NCBI GenBank assembly: GCA_016648135.1
Contig: JADDOH010023696.1
Location: forward strand, 25,542 to 89,541
Length of the DNA: 64,000 nucleotides
Direction of reading: 5' to 3'
Source: Agrypnia vestita
Taxonomy: Eukaryota; Arthropoda; Insecta; Trichoptera; Phryganeidae
Positions within the stretch are counted from its first letter, which is position 1. Every line of letters begins with the position of its first letter. Of this stretch, positions 45,010 to 56,622 are shown piece by piece. The notes under the pieces are model-generated. The model worked only from the letters and a program-made list of their open reading frames with translations. It made no database searches and had not been told where the DNA came from. Made by a program: the position numbers and the translations under genes.

Positions 45010-47400
45010 TCACGATGGTTGTGACTTAACAACACTTCCCCCACGGCTGGCTGGAATTACAAGACAAGACTTGGAGGAGGTCTTTAAGATGGGCGTCTTC
45101 TGTTGTTTCTGCATATGTTATGGACTTGGCTGATTTGCCTTATTATGAAATTGTTTGAGACATTTTGGGTTTGAAATACAAATTTACAAATAGCTGGATA
45201 GCTCGTACTTTCACAAATCGACTCAAGCATCTCTGTCTGATCAATGAGATTTGCAAGTTCAGACAGTTTTACGATACCAATCTAGGGTATTTCTCTCCTC
45301 TACATAAAGTGATTAATTACTAATAAAAAATATTTTCCAGTAACGCTGTATATTAGATATGTATTCTTCATGATGTTTAAAAGTGAGTGCTTAACATAAA
45401 TATAAAATACATGTTTAACGAAAATCCAAAAAATGAAACTAGTTATTCCCGTATAATTATACATCAGAATCTACATATATTGCTTTAAAATATTGTACTT
45501 TCTCCTAATTACCTAATTGATCATAATATGAAAGATTATTATTATTTTTTATTTTTTATAATGTCTTATCTATGGTATTGGTATCCTCAAAAGCATTATA
45601 AAATGATGTCTTTAGATATTCATTCAAGTACATAATTTTCTTTGTAACTATGTCAAACACTGACGTTACCAGATTAACAATTTTCGTCACTAACGTTACC
45701 AGATGGCTCTAACGAAACTCACGTTCTTGAATGGCATTTTGAGAAAAACCGAAGAAAATCAAAAATTTCAGTAACTTGAGATCATAGATGTTTGATTAAT
45801 AGAAACGGTGAATCTATTTATATTTAATGAGTGTTAGTGCAAAAAATAATTTGCCTATATATTAGATCGATTTAGGAATATTTTTTTTATTGTGATTAAT
45901 TAAACTGAAATTCAAATATAAACATGAAATTCAAACTTAGGTTGTAGATTGTATTACAAGAAATACGCATTTAGGTAAAAATTGGCTCACTATGTGGATG
46001 GTGTTTTGCAACATTGTGATAAACTTGACTCAAACGGAGTCAATGTTGATTTTACATTGAAGGTTTGATTCCTAAACTCATATACCTAACATAAATTTAT
46101 GTTCCTTTGGACGATTGTGCTTAAAATATTACTTTGCAAACGTTTAATTGTTTATATTATTCAATTTGTTGTACTACTCGAAGTGCAGTCTTTGTCCTAA
46201 AACTGTTTTACAGTTTGGGATACCTACTGAACAAACAGTACGTATTTAAATTAAGTATTGTACGCACTTTTTAATTAAAGCTGAATCTCCAATCAAAATA
46301 TATTCCTAGATCTCGTAACGCATCATAAGGACGCTTTTGTATTTCTCGCCTTATATAGTTTGATTGTTGATTTTATCGTACGCTTTTAATTGACTTAACA
46401 TTCGTAAAGCACTTTATTATGATGAGTTGCGCTTTATATCTTACAGTCAATTATTTGATGCAGTTTGGGATCGCAGAGTAAATAAACAAATTCTTTCTTG
46501 TAAATTAACTTCAGCTGACCTTTAAATACATTTTATATTAAATATGGGAGCGGGCGACGAACTGCACAATGTGTATATTTATTTATGTTCAGAATAAAAG
46601 GTTCAATTTGAATTAAAACCATTATTATTTCATACTAGCTCTACCCGGCCACGCGTTGTTGTGGCTCATTCTTGTGAAATGGAAAAGAAAGAAAAGAGAA
46701 AGCACGTTTCTAATATGTTTAACTTTACAATGCTTGTGGGTATTCAATTTTACTGCTTTTCAAAAAAAGCAGTTTTACCTTTCACGGATGTGACATCTGT
46801 ATAGTAGTCATATAAAAACGTAGTAGGTACATAAAAACACGCGCGTATTCGAATTTAGCATTGTGTCAAAGTCAATCCGGGAAAAACTTTTGGAGATTTA
46901 AGATTTTGAACAAACGAATATATACATTTTTATATACTAACTTTTATATCTTTATATAGCGTTCGAACCCGGCGTTGCTCAGGTTAAGAAGTTAGTTAAA
47001 AATAAGTTTGTGGGGGGACACAAAGGTATCATTGTTTCGCAAAGTCTCTAATAAAAAAAGTAACCCATAAAAAACAAGTTTTTACTATACTCCCTTTCTT
47101 TGTAAAATATAACAATAATTAAAGACGAATTAAAACATATAACATAACACTAAACTTACAGAAATATAATATATATTACTAAAACGTCAGATGTTTTGAT
47201 ATGTCAAGATTTTGATAGATTCAATTATGAACAATATCGTACCTTATGAATTTCAGAATCAGATTTGAGTAATGTAGAATTCTTCAAAACTAAGCAGAAA
47301 TCTAAAAGAAATAAATTAAATACGTTATCGCGCGGCGCGCCGTTGCTAATCAAACTTTTCTAATGATTCCAATTTGAAAAAACCAATAAAATATCTAATA
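45010..47400. other. Intergenic DNA
   Basis: No gene is supported. 45660-45712 holds a minus-strand copy of the TGGTAGCGTTAG repeat (CGTTACCAGATTAACA..., CTAACGTTACCAGATGG). At 46635, ACTAGCTCTACCCGGCCACG may be another member of the CTAGCTGTAACCC-type group. 46960-46985 (GCGTTCGAACCCGGCGTTGC) may be a SINE remnant. Confidence 0.4.
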
Positions 47401-47449
47401 ATCCGAAATTATACTATAATTATTAATTTTTTTTAACGAAAATTTGAAA

Positions 47450-48545
47450 GATCTTTTTGATCGTCGCCATGAGTCTGCTTGCCAAGTTTCAGCTCGATTG
47501 GATCACGGGAAAAGGGTCAAAAATCAATCCGAAGTTTTTGTTGATGGCAAGCAAGCAGACGCCACGAGTTAATATAAAGGGAGTAACAAAGGATTAATTA
47601 AACTAGGCTGGGATAGATGGGATCTCCAGGAAGGAATTACCTATGTATTCCGCCGTGACCTAAAAAATAACAATGCAAAATTTGGATCAGATCTGCAAAC
47701 GTTGTAGGTTTGTACAAAAAATATATCAGGTGTGAGGGTAAATCCATGGAGAGATCCATGCTTGGAGTAAGCCTAAGAGATAGAATTAGAAACGACGAAA
47801 TTAGGCGCAGAACTAGAGTAGTGGATATCATGGATCATGTAGCGAAGCTGAAATGGCAATGGGCAGGACACGTTGCAAGACAGGATACTACAAGATGGCC
47901 TCCCAGAGTTCTGAAATGGAGACCTTGGGAAAATAAAAGAGGCATCGGAAGACCTCAAAAGAGATGGGCCGATGATATTGTCGCTGTGGAGGGAAAGAAA
48001 TGACTACAATTAGCCAACAACAGGGAAGAATGTAAAAATAAGGAAGAGGCCTATATCCAGCAGTGGAAAGACGAAGGCTGATGAAGAAGAAGAAGAAGAG
48101 GGTGGGGTAAGAGAGGAGGGGGGAAAAGTTATCTTTATTACCCGCTGGGTTTGAAGAATAAATCTGTAAAATCTGGGTTAGATCGGCCATACGGTGAAGA
48201 TTAATTTGTACAGAAAATATAACAGGCGTTGGGAGAGGGATGGTAGTGGGGAGGGGGGAGGGGTAGAGGGGAGGGGGAATAATCTTTGTTACCTGCCAGG
48301 TCCAAAAGAATAAGCTCCCAAATTTTGAGTCTGATCGGTAAAAGTGGAGAGGGGAAATGTCGTATGCAAAATTTGAGTCAAATCGTTCGAACGGTACAGA
48401 TTTGCATGGAAAATACATTACTTGAAGGGGAGGTGATAAAGGGGAAGGGGGGAAATGTCGCCTCTTTTACCCGCCGGGTCCTAAAGAATATGTATGCAAT
48501 ATTTGGGTCAGATCGGAAAAACAGTGTAGATTTGTACAGAGAACA
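47450..48545. repeat. Diverged tandem array with ACCCGCNGGGT units
   Basis: Similar blocks recur in the same order: ACCCGCTGGGTTTGAAGAAT (48140), CCTGCCAGGTCCAAAAGAAT (48292) and ACCCGCCGGGTCCTAAAGAA (48470). Each is followed by TCTGGGTTAGATCGG/TTTGAGTCTGATCGG/TTTGGGTCAGATCGG, and a further copy of that second block at about 48369 reads TTTGAGTCAAATCG. A GTACAGA-type block follows. A further unit before the RTE insertion (GCCGTGACCTAAAAAATAAC, TTTGGATCAGATC at 47650-47730) shows the array once ran across it. G-rich runs (AGGGGAGGGGG) lie between units. Confidence 0.65.
47738..48100 (+). mobile_element. Third RTE-like family, 3' end, inside the array
   Basis: Open frame GKSMERSMLGVSLRDRIRND, EIRRRTRVVDIMDHVAKLKW, QWAGHVARQD, then GRPQKRWADDIV ends at 48003. 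This is the C-terminal signature of a widespread insect RTE-like group (MERSMLGVSLRD...WAGHVAR). The element ends QQWKDEG and GAAGAAGAAGAAGAAG, a GAA-type tail at about 48.08-48.1 kb. Only the C-terminus is present. Confidence 0.8.
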
Positions 48546-48880
48546 GACATTGAGTTTTATAGGTATAGATAGCGTGTGTTGCTTTTACGTCTAACAGGTG
48601 GCGCTGTTTTACAAAAAAAGCTTTTTTTGGTATCGTTATAAATATATAACTAACAGAAGATAACGCATATACAAAATCCCTGTATTATATAAGAATGTAT
48701 CGTAATACATTTTATACACAAAATACTTAATAGAAGTAAGTTTTTTATAGGTTTTCTTGGTCATCATTTACTAGTTGAAATATTTTTTTTTCGCTTAACC
48801 TACGCGTTGGGCTTCGGTCGGGCGACGCTACGAAAGAGAGTAAAAAAAATTTCCAAAAATCCAAAATTATACTATAATCA

Positions 48881-49025
48881 GGTTTCGCGTCTACCAGATG
48901 CGTTGAAATATTTTCATACAACTTATTAAGTTGTATGAAAAAACCATTCAAAATTTTTCAAATATTTAATGTTTTTTTCATACAATTTGTATGGATATTT
49001 CAACGCAAACGGTAGACGCGAAACC
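48881..49025. mobile_element. Short imperfect inverted repeat, MITE-like
   Basis: GGTTTCGCGTCTACCAGATG... (48881 on) is matched in reverse by ...GGTAGACGCGAAACC ending at 49025; the arms are about 40 bp with few mismatches. Inside, CATACAACTTATTAAGTTGT and CATACAATTTGTATG add further hairpins. No coding part. Confidence 0.6.
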
Positions 49026-49442
49026 CGAAAATGAGAAAGGTAGTATTGTGAAAACTTGGTTTTTATTGTTTACTTTTTTAATTTTATTAATAAGTCACGT
49101 TAATTTGCATATTTTAATACATTAAAAGAATACGAATAGTTTGCTGTATATATATTTTGTATTGCAAAATTGATTAGCTATTTTAGATCTCAATAGAGAA
49201 CTCGTGTTTAAGTGTGCGGTTGTGTTGATTGAAGAATTAACCCGTGAAGCATTTTCTGTTCTAACCCGGTTAATTGTGGGAACACAGTGCCAAGCTGTTG
49301 ATGGTAAAATGCAGCACTTTATGGTGCCAATTAGTGCATTTAGTCTAGTGGGAAATTACCTGCCCTGCAGCAGGTGTGGCACTAAAAGCGTGTGCAGTGT
49401 GCATGTGTATTTACATATACGCGGTAGCAGCGCAACGGTGAT

Positions 49443-49530
49443 AGAGAACCTATCCAAAAGAAAGGCCTGCATATAGGAAAACAAGTTGAATAAAATAAAA
49501 TAAAATTTTATTGATTTTATTTAGAATTGA
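49443..49530. repeat. Left copy of a long direct repeat flanking a LINE
   Basis: AGAGAACCTATCCAAAAGAA, GGCCTGCATATAGGAAAACA and TTTTATTGATTTTATTTAGA recur at 50196-50273 with small changes. The two copies sit exactly on each side of the LINE fragment. Confidence 0.7.
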
Positions 49531-50195
49531 ATAGAATTGAAACACGGGTTACAAGGTTGGCAAATGCAATTAATTTCGAGGTACCTAAAAGGAAAACGTC
49601 TTTTGGGCAAAGACAATTTAATTTCAATGCCCCGCTTGTTTTCAATAAGTTGCCTAATGAAACTAAAGAAATAACTCTACACAAACCTTTTAAACATCAT
49701 ATAAATAAGTTTATAAAAATATCAGGTAGAAGGTATGCTGAAGAAGTGATCCGCCCTTGACCTCTGAATTGGCAAAAACTATTTATATAATTTATATTTA
49801 TTTTTGTACTTAAATTCTTATCTTAATTTTGTATGTGTTGTATTGTATGTATTGGCAAAAACTATTTATATAATATAATATTTATTTTTGTACTTAAATT
49901 CTTATCTTAATTTTGTATGTGTATTTTCTTTTCTTTTCTCTTAGATTTATTCCTATGATTTACTTTAAATTTTTATTTTGATTTTGTATGTATATTTTCT
50001 TTTCTTTTTATTTTCTTTTAGATTTATATTTTTTAATTGTCATTTTTTACTAATACATAAATACCATATGAGAATAACTGCCACAGAACAGGTTTTTACC
50101 TAGTGTGGCAGTTATTAGAACCTTTAATAACTAATCTAAATGTAAATAAACAATAAATAAATAAATACAAAAAAAAAAGATGCGGAAAAAAAAAG
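49531..50195 (+). mobile_element. CR1/Daphne-like LINE 3' end
   Basis: Coding from about 49536 to the stop at 49758-49760: TRLANAINFEVPKRKTSFGQ, RQFNFNAPLVFNKLPNETK and so on. The FGQRxFxFxAPxxFNxLP pattern is the usual C-terminus of CR1/Daphne/Jockey-type reverse-transcriptase proteins. The apparent start codon at 49527 lies in the flanking repeat and is not genuine. The 3' part has an 84-bp tandem duplication (GGCAAAAACTATTTATATAA at 49770 and 49854) and ends AATAAATAAATACAAAAAAA. Confidence 0.7.
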
Positions 50196-50273
50196 AGAGA
50201 ACCTCTCCAAAAGATAGGCCTGCATATAAGAAAACAAGTAAAATAAAATTTTATTGATTTATTTAGTATTGAA
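50196..50273. repeat. Right copy of the long direct repeat
   Basis: See 49443-49530. If both copies came from the insertion, the target-site duplication was about 80 bp. Confidence 0.7.
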
Positions 50274-52440
50274 CATGAAAGATCCTAAGACTGGCACTAT
50301 CCCAGCTCATTGCCTAGGTAGGCTGTTGGGATCGGCTCTTCTTTGTTCTGGGTGTCACATTGATTGATTTTGGAGTATCGAGTCATCTAGGAGTGATTTG
50401 GTCTACCTCTGGATGTCTGTCGATGAAGCTCCATAGACATATCCCAACACTTAATAGACGATAATAAAAATTAAAAATGTCCAGAGCGGATTTTGTAATT
50501 CTACGGCTCAAATACACTGTATTAAAAGATAATATAAGAGAGATTGTTTCTTGCAAACGTATTAATTTCTTCATCCACAGCGTCCAGATGAAATATCATG
50601 GCTAAACTTGTCATGACCGCGTTACCGCGTATTCAAATCTTCCCATCTTGACATTTGACAGATAACAATTTACATCTTTTTCCCTTCCTCTATATCTATC
50701 TCATTTAGAAACTTGCAGAAACAAACACCGACGTAAAGCTATGTCTCGTTTTTTTTTATTTTTATTATCGTCTATAAAGTGTTGGGATAAAGATCTTAAA
50801 GATCCAGACATTGTTATTATCAGAATTGGGCCGTATATCTGCTTTACCGTATGGTCTGGTGGTGTCCGTCTTATGTGCCCGTATCATCCCAGCTGTTGCA
50901 TGTTGAAGGTGAAAGATGAACTACAATAACAATAATATAATTAATATATACCTACCTAAATATTAATATTTTAGATTAGAAATCATCATCTCTGGTTGTC
51001 AGCCTTTACCTGATTAATTTACTTGACTTTAGTCAGTGTTAAAGAAGACAGATTTTTTATATTATCTATACAGTACAAAAAATTACAGTATAATTGGATC
51101 CTCTAGTAAACAAAACGTATTAATTATAATTCTTAACAATTATGTTCTAAACCGAGTCCCTTCTAGTAAAAATATATTTTTGTAATAAACCACGAATTAT
51201 TCTCTACAATATTATACTTTAAAAGAGTATTTAATTTGATCTTTTCATAATTGTTTCAAAATTTGCAAGCTGGAAGACATTTTTTTAAACAAGTCAAACA
51301 AACAATTGTAACCAGTCTTGGAATTACACGGTATGCGAGGAAATCTACACTAGTTCAAGTCTATATAATTTGGTAGTGTATGTAAAATACGAACACACAT
51401 ATAAAAAATGTCGTACAAAAGATTTTTGTAGATGATTCAGATTTAGAGATAGAGTTTAATGAGATAAATACGGTTGTTTGATCTTTATGATCAGGACCGG
51501 ATTTAACTGAACGCGCCCATCTGCTCCCACACCGATCCATAGTGCATTCTCTACCAAAACCTTTCATCTATGACTTTGTAGCATTACTGCCTTGACTGCT
51601 TTATCTTATGTGTTCCATTTTTCGTACAACGCCTTCTGATAAGGAAAAAAATGCAATAAAAATTTAATGAGACCTAGGTCCGAATTTACAGTCAACACTA
51701 AGATGATTATTTTGTACTGAAAGTTATGCTTTTAAGGCGTACCTTAACCATTTAGTCATTTAAGTATTGACTCTGAATTCGGACTCTACCGCCATTCTGA
51801 TAAGGGAGGAACATACGCGTCTACTTCTACACTACCCACTGACCGCTCCATAGACTTCTTCTAATCTATTTCCCAACATCTTGTCTAAATCCGCAATCCG
51901 TATTCAAACAACTGTGTTTAGTTGGTAAAAGTGTATATTTAAATGAATGAAATAATTTCATGATAAATTTTAATAATATACATATAAGTTTGAATTATTT
52001 ATTTGGGATATTTTTTGGATCAACCTCCACTTTGTCACGCTTTGTTTAAAATTGGAGTGCACTCCTGCGGCAATGTTGCTAATAATTAACCGCGGTTAAA
52101 AAATTGCTTTTAAAGCAAAATTAATTGACGCAATTTTCATGCAAATTTTTTATCAAAGTTTAATACAATAATAATTCGTGTTGTCACGTGTATAACAATA
52201 GCACTTTGATTTGGCGCTGATTAATATTTTGTGCGATCAATCTATTTCCAAATGTTTTGGTAAACATCAGTAGAAAAATTATTCAGCAATTTTTGCATTT
52301 TTTGTGAAATTTCATTAAATATTTTTTTTTGCGAAAAACAATCATACGACAATTGTAAAAAGAAGATAAAAAAATGTTAATATGGGAGAAAAAGTACTAA
52401 AAATTGCTAATTACATATAAAAATTAAACTTATTATAATA
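50274..52440. other. Intergenic DNA
   Basis: No gene is supported. Short frames at 50383-50574, 50741-50929 and 51361-51567 lack domains. No element ends are recognised. Confidence 0.45.
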
Positions 52441-52442
52441 TT

Positions 52443-52850
52443 ACTTACTTACCATCACATTGCTGCTCTTTACTTTATATTTTTAATTTTTATACTCATA
52501 TTATGGTGCAATTCCTGATACTTTTATATTTTGCTACTTATAACTTATATTGTTTAATGTATATTCATTTTAATTTTATGTTATATTTTTTATGTAAAAG
52601 CCTATACACATTGCTGCTCTTTACCTTATATTTTATTTTTTATACTCATGTTTTGGTGCTATACAGATATTTTTTAATGTATGTGCTTTTTGAAATTTAT
52701 ATTATATTCTTTATGTAAAAGCCTATACCTAATGGGCGTAAACAAATAAATAAATAAATAAATCACGCCATTTCGCCGTGGGGGTAAGCACAGAGGATAG
52801 AGCGCCACACTTTTCTGTCCTGATATCGAGTTCATCAGGAGCTACAAGAT
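52443..52850 (-). mobile_element. RTE-like LINE 3' end, split by another element
   Basis: The 3' terminus ACTTACTTACCATCAC (52445-52458) is separated by about 305 bp from its continuation CGCCATTTCGCCGTGGGGGT, AAGCACAGAGGATAGAGCGC at 52765-52820. The same parts are contiguous at 42.24-42.30 kb. ATCAC occurs at both borders of the insertion, which fits a 5-bp target-site duplication. Confidence 0.75.
52459..52763 (+). mobile_element. Retroelement 3' end with two 151-bp tandem units
   Basis: ATTGCTGCTCTTTACTTTAT at 52459 and ATTGCTGCTCTTTACCTTAT at 52610 start two units of 151 bp, each ending TATGTAAAAGCCTATAC. The element closes with CTAATGGGCGTAAAC and (AAAT)n. The same element in reverse lies at 60.94-61.25 kb. 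No coding part is present. Confidence 0.75.
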
Positions 52851-52899
52851 CCTTGTTATCAGTGTGAAAGACGACAACATCACACTTACTAAGGGGGTT

Positions 52900-53400
52900 C
52901 TCGCATAGTTTTAATTTTAATCAACCACTGCAATCGATATTTTTAAACGATAGCACGCTTCGAATGTATCACCACACCGTTTTTGATCGCGGAACACAGT
53001 TGATCGACATCGCAGTAAATAAGTGAGTATTCGCATAGGGAATAGAAAAGTTGGAACGGCAGTCGGGCAACCGTAATGGGCGGGCGGGTGGGTGGGCAGT
53101 GGGTGGATTTCGGGCACCGCATGTGATACGCATAAGTACAGGACGCACAAGCGCGGCTTAATGCACAATGCATAAATAATTCCGTTAATGACAAAGCTCA
53201 TGCCATCCGCCATATTGTCGCGCTGGTTTGTGTTTCGCAGCGCTAAGAGCGGGATTGCGGTCGCCGCGGGGAAGGGTTGCTGCGGCTCTAGCCAGGGACG
53301 GCACGACGCGGGGCCACGAAATGCGCTGTAATTAAAATTAAAAAGCACAAAAATGTACGCTACCACCAATTTTATGTTCTCCTGGTCTTGCCGAAAATAA
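52900..53400. promoter_or_regulatory. GC-rich island, candidate regulatory element
   Basis: About 450 bp of GC-rich unique sequence in AT-rich surroundings (GGAACGGCAGTCGGGCAACC, GGGCGGGCGGGTGGGTGGGC, TCCGCCATATTGTCGCGCTG, GTCGCCGCGGGGAAGGGTTG). An open frame of 150 codons (52917-53369 minus) exists with no domain and is easily explained by GC content. An enhancer or promoter is the more likely reading. Confidence 0.35.
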
Positions 53401-53691
53401 ATCCTGTTTTTCTCTCTGTATCTCTGAGACTTATATTGGATAATTTGGACAGATTGGAAGATGTCGTCAAGATTCTAAAGCGGGGCATGAGATTCTAAAG
53501 ATTCTAATATATGTATTTCCGAGTGGTTTCAATCATTTTAGAAGGTTTTAGAAAGAAATAGAACATCCAAAAATATACCAGAACATTCTCGTATATTCAC
53601 GACAGCCAGTGAAAAGCACAAATGAACGAATCGAACGATCCGTGCAAATATAGTCAGCCAGCGAACAAAGTATCTGAGTACGTACCATGTA

Positions 53692-53806
53692 TATTCAATG
53701 TTCAATGTTTATTCAATGTTTATTCAATGTTTATTCAATGTTTATTCAATGTTTATTCAATGTTATTCAATGTTTATTCAATGTTTATTCAATGTTTATT
53801 CAATGT
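53692..53806. repeat. 11-bp minisatellite TTTATTCAATG
   Basis: About ten head-to-tail copies of TTTATTCAATG, with one copy lacking a T at 53761 and a shorter one at the start. The frame at 53622-53831 that runs through it (repeating SMFIQCLFNVY) is a by-product of the repeat. Confidence 0.9.
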
Positions 53807-53865
53807 TACAAAGTTTACAAAATTAAATTAAGCTTTTTTCATTGTTGCTGAGAGTCTTGGCAGCA

Positions 53866-54015
53866 AGTAAACACTACAATTGATTTGATGCCCTGCCTGC
53901 TACACTAGTAGTTTACTGTATTATAGCAGACAGTGCTCTTCCAGTAGTATAATGTTCAAGAATATTTAGTATTTATATAACATTTGTGAATCAATAAAAT
54001 TAAATTGAATTGAAT
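53866..54015 (+). mobile_element. Retroelement 3' end, copy 1 (uninterrupted)
   Basis: TTGATGCCCTGCCTGCTACA, GTATTATAGCAGACAGTGCT, CTTCCAGTAGTATAATGTTC, then AATCAATAAAATTAAATTGA. A second copy at 57.36-57.83 kb has the same blocks but with an insertion in the middle. Confidence 0.6.
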
Positions 54016-55165
54016 TGCCAATTAAAATTGAGTAATAGAAATAATTAAATTTATCGTTTTAATGTTTCTGTGAGAAATGAAAAGCTAATAATAACTAAAT
54101 GTACCACTTTTGAATACGAGGGATATTAAAATATCTATAATTTCATATTAGAATCAACCATTTTAACACAATGTGGGTGTATATTGATGAGGAAATAAAT
54201 AACCTCAATTTTCTTGATGAAATACGACGTTTTTGAACCAAGTTTTTATTCTTTATTGTGTTCCATTTTTGAAGACAAACTTTTTCATGGATTTTTCACA
54301 AAATTTTCACCAATGGTAGTGGACTATAGGTAATTTTAGGTTTATTATTTAGTTAGTTTGGACTATACGTAAGGCTAGGCTTTTAAATAAAAATAACATT
54401 TTTTTCATTATATTAATTTTCTATTTTTGTTCCACGCACTGTTGTCGGAGTTGTGCATTAGTCTTGCGCGCAGTTGTCTCGCGCGTAGGTACGGTACCGA
54501 CACAGAATATTGTTATGTATTGTGTAGCGTCTTGGTACAATTGCGACAGACATTGTTATATAGAGAATTATATTATTTGATTGTTAAGATTTCCGTATGT
54601 AATAATACTGAGTCAGATAACTAATTAATTTCGCTTTTTTTTCTAATCTGTATCTGACATCCCCTGCTCCGGCCCTGCTTCGTGGCATAGGGGAGGTTTG
54701 TGAGGGAGGGGGTGGGGGGGTGGTGTACTCGGTTTCGAGTTTAGACAGAATGTACCGAGAATTAGCGCCGGGAGGATACAAAAGGAAGGAAAATAGTTTT
54801 GCGGACTCCGCTCACTAACTACGGATTGTTAGTGACGCCATTGCGGTGGCTAACAATTTGTGATGCGCTGTCTCTGCCAGTACCTGTCTACTTAACAAAT
54901 CTACGTACCAAACTAATCGATATTGTTATATCAGATTGTTTAAACTTGTATTAGTGTGGGATATAATTAAATAAATATGTTATATAGGGAAGGCGTGGTG
55001 AGGTCGTAGAATGAAAGAGGGTTGCGTGTTCGTATACATTTCTCACGGAGATAGGCTTCGGTAACAAGTCAAGATATATACATGCGCGGCGGAGGTCCTC
55101 CCGAGACGAGGGCGTAGCAAGGCCGGCCGTCGACCTGCTACGTTTCTTCGGATTCCAGACCCTAT
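54016..55165. other. Intergenic DNA with a G-rich patch
   Basis: A run rich in G (GAGGGAGGGGGTGGGGGGGT at 54701-54720) is the main feature. 54525-54590 carries a diverged TGGTAGCGTTAG-type repeat. 55080-55160 is GC-rich (GCGGCGGAGGTCCTCCCGAG) without an assignment. No gene. Confidence 0.4.
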
Positions 55166-55174
55166 ATATATATA

Positions 55175-55640
55175 CAGGGTTATTTGGAAAACATTAATAA
55201 CCTCGCAGGACTATATTCCTGCCTTGATTATGAGTCGTAAATGTTCAAGCTATTATGACTTATTATCAATAGTTAAGGAGATATGCGACATCAAAGTTTG
55301 CATTTTTTTTCAATATTTCTGACTTATTTTTTGTAAATTTTGGACTATTATTACGGTAACTCATATCGATTACGAAAAATTCATTCGTTTCAATACAAGT
55401 TAAATAAAATGATAAAAATCATGGAAAAATTCCAATTGGAATGTTTTCCAATTGGGATTCGAAGGTTTTTTTTTTTATTTGACTTGTATTAAAGAGAATG
55501 AATTTTTCATATTCGATATAAGTCACTGTAATGATAGTTAACGTTTTACAAAAAATAAGTCAGAAATATTGAAAAAAAATGCAAACTTTGATGTCGCATA
55601 CCTCCTTAACTATTGTGATGAATCACCTGTTTCTATAGAT
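55175..55640. mobile_element. Fold-back element with about 170-bp arms
   Basis: CAATAGTTAAGGAGATATGC at 55267 is matched in reverse by ...GCATACCTCCTTAACTATTG ending at 55615, and the two arms remain complementary, with mismatches, almost to the centre at about 55441 (TTCCAATTGGAA...TTCCAATTGGGA). One arm fragment also occurs at 22.99-23.07 kb. ACAGGGTTATTTGGAAAAC at 55173-55191 may be the outer left end. No transposase is seen. Confidence 0.7.
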
Positions 55641-55649
55641 TTTTTTTTT

Positions 55650-56620
55650 TATTATTTTTATTTTGAACTCTAAGATGATTTAAATGCTACGCGGGAAAAA
55701 ATTGAGCTAAACCCACCTGGCGGAGTATTGGCGCTACAAAAATTTGGGAATGATGAAACGCTAGTATTGGGACGGAGTTAGTAGCGATTGATCGGATATA
55801 GGTTACGAGCAGTTAATATTCAATTCTTATAAAACATATTAATCTTGTGGTAAAGCCGCGTTTGGTACAAATGGTTGACGATCGGCGCGGTCCGAGCGGT
55901 CCACATGTGCTTCCCAAAAAAAATACTGAACACGGCTTTCGTAGATTTGGGTCGCGATTATTGCGTTTAGGGCCGTTAAAAAACCGATTAACGTCTACTC
56001 TAAGGTGACGATGATATTGACAGTTCCACGAGGTTTCTGAATTATTGACTTTTTTGCTCGGGTTTTGAAATCGTTTGAGAGCCGTATATCTTCATCTCGA
56101 GTGGATCCCCGTGCAACAGAGAGGCAGAATATTGAGCAAAACTAAGGAAGGCAGGTCTAATCGGGGGATCGCGAGAGGAAAACGCCCATAAATAATTTGT
56201 AATAACACGGATTAAAACGTATACGATATACCAGAGGGGTGACCTTAACTGAGCGGATAATGATTTATTTTCGTTTCGCGGGAATCGGATAACGTAGGCA
56301 GATAGAAAAGTTAACTATAATTCTATTATATTTATCTGTAGACTAACGCTCTTCAGGCTTTTACAACAGATAGGTAATTGTGCAATGACGGTATATACGG
56401 TTAGGAAAGAGATAACGATAACGTGTAAGCATATTAATGGCACGACAAGAAAATAATATACTCGAATATAGATACAATATATTAACTATGTAATCACTAC
56501 AAACCTGCCCTACGTTAGCGTAGTTTCAACAGGACGGGTAACGTGTATACGATTGGCTATTCTAGCTCAGATTTCGCCGGGTTTGCTAGTAATAACCACA
56601 AAACATAATTGGAACAAGTG
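55650..56620. other. Intergenic DNA of unusual texture
   Basis: Less AT-rich than the first half of the window, with no open frame of interest. No gene, tRNA or element end is recognised. It may be decayed repeat DNA like that at 58.6-60.9 kb. Confidence 0.35.
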
Positions 56621-56622
56621 TA

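Noticed and set aside
52917..53369. 150-codon minus frame as a protein gene
   Set aside because: Lies in a GC-rich island with few stops; no domain, and composition follows the DNA.
53622..53831. Frame with repeating SMFIQCLFNVY
   Set aside because: Direct product of the 11-bp minisatellite.
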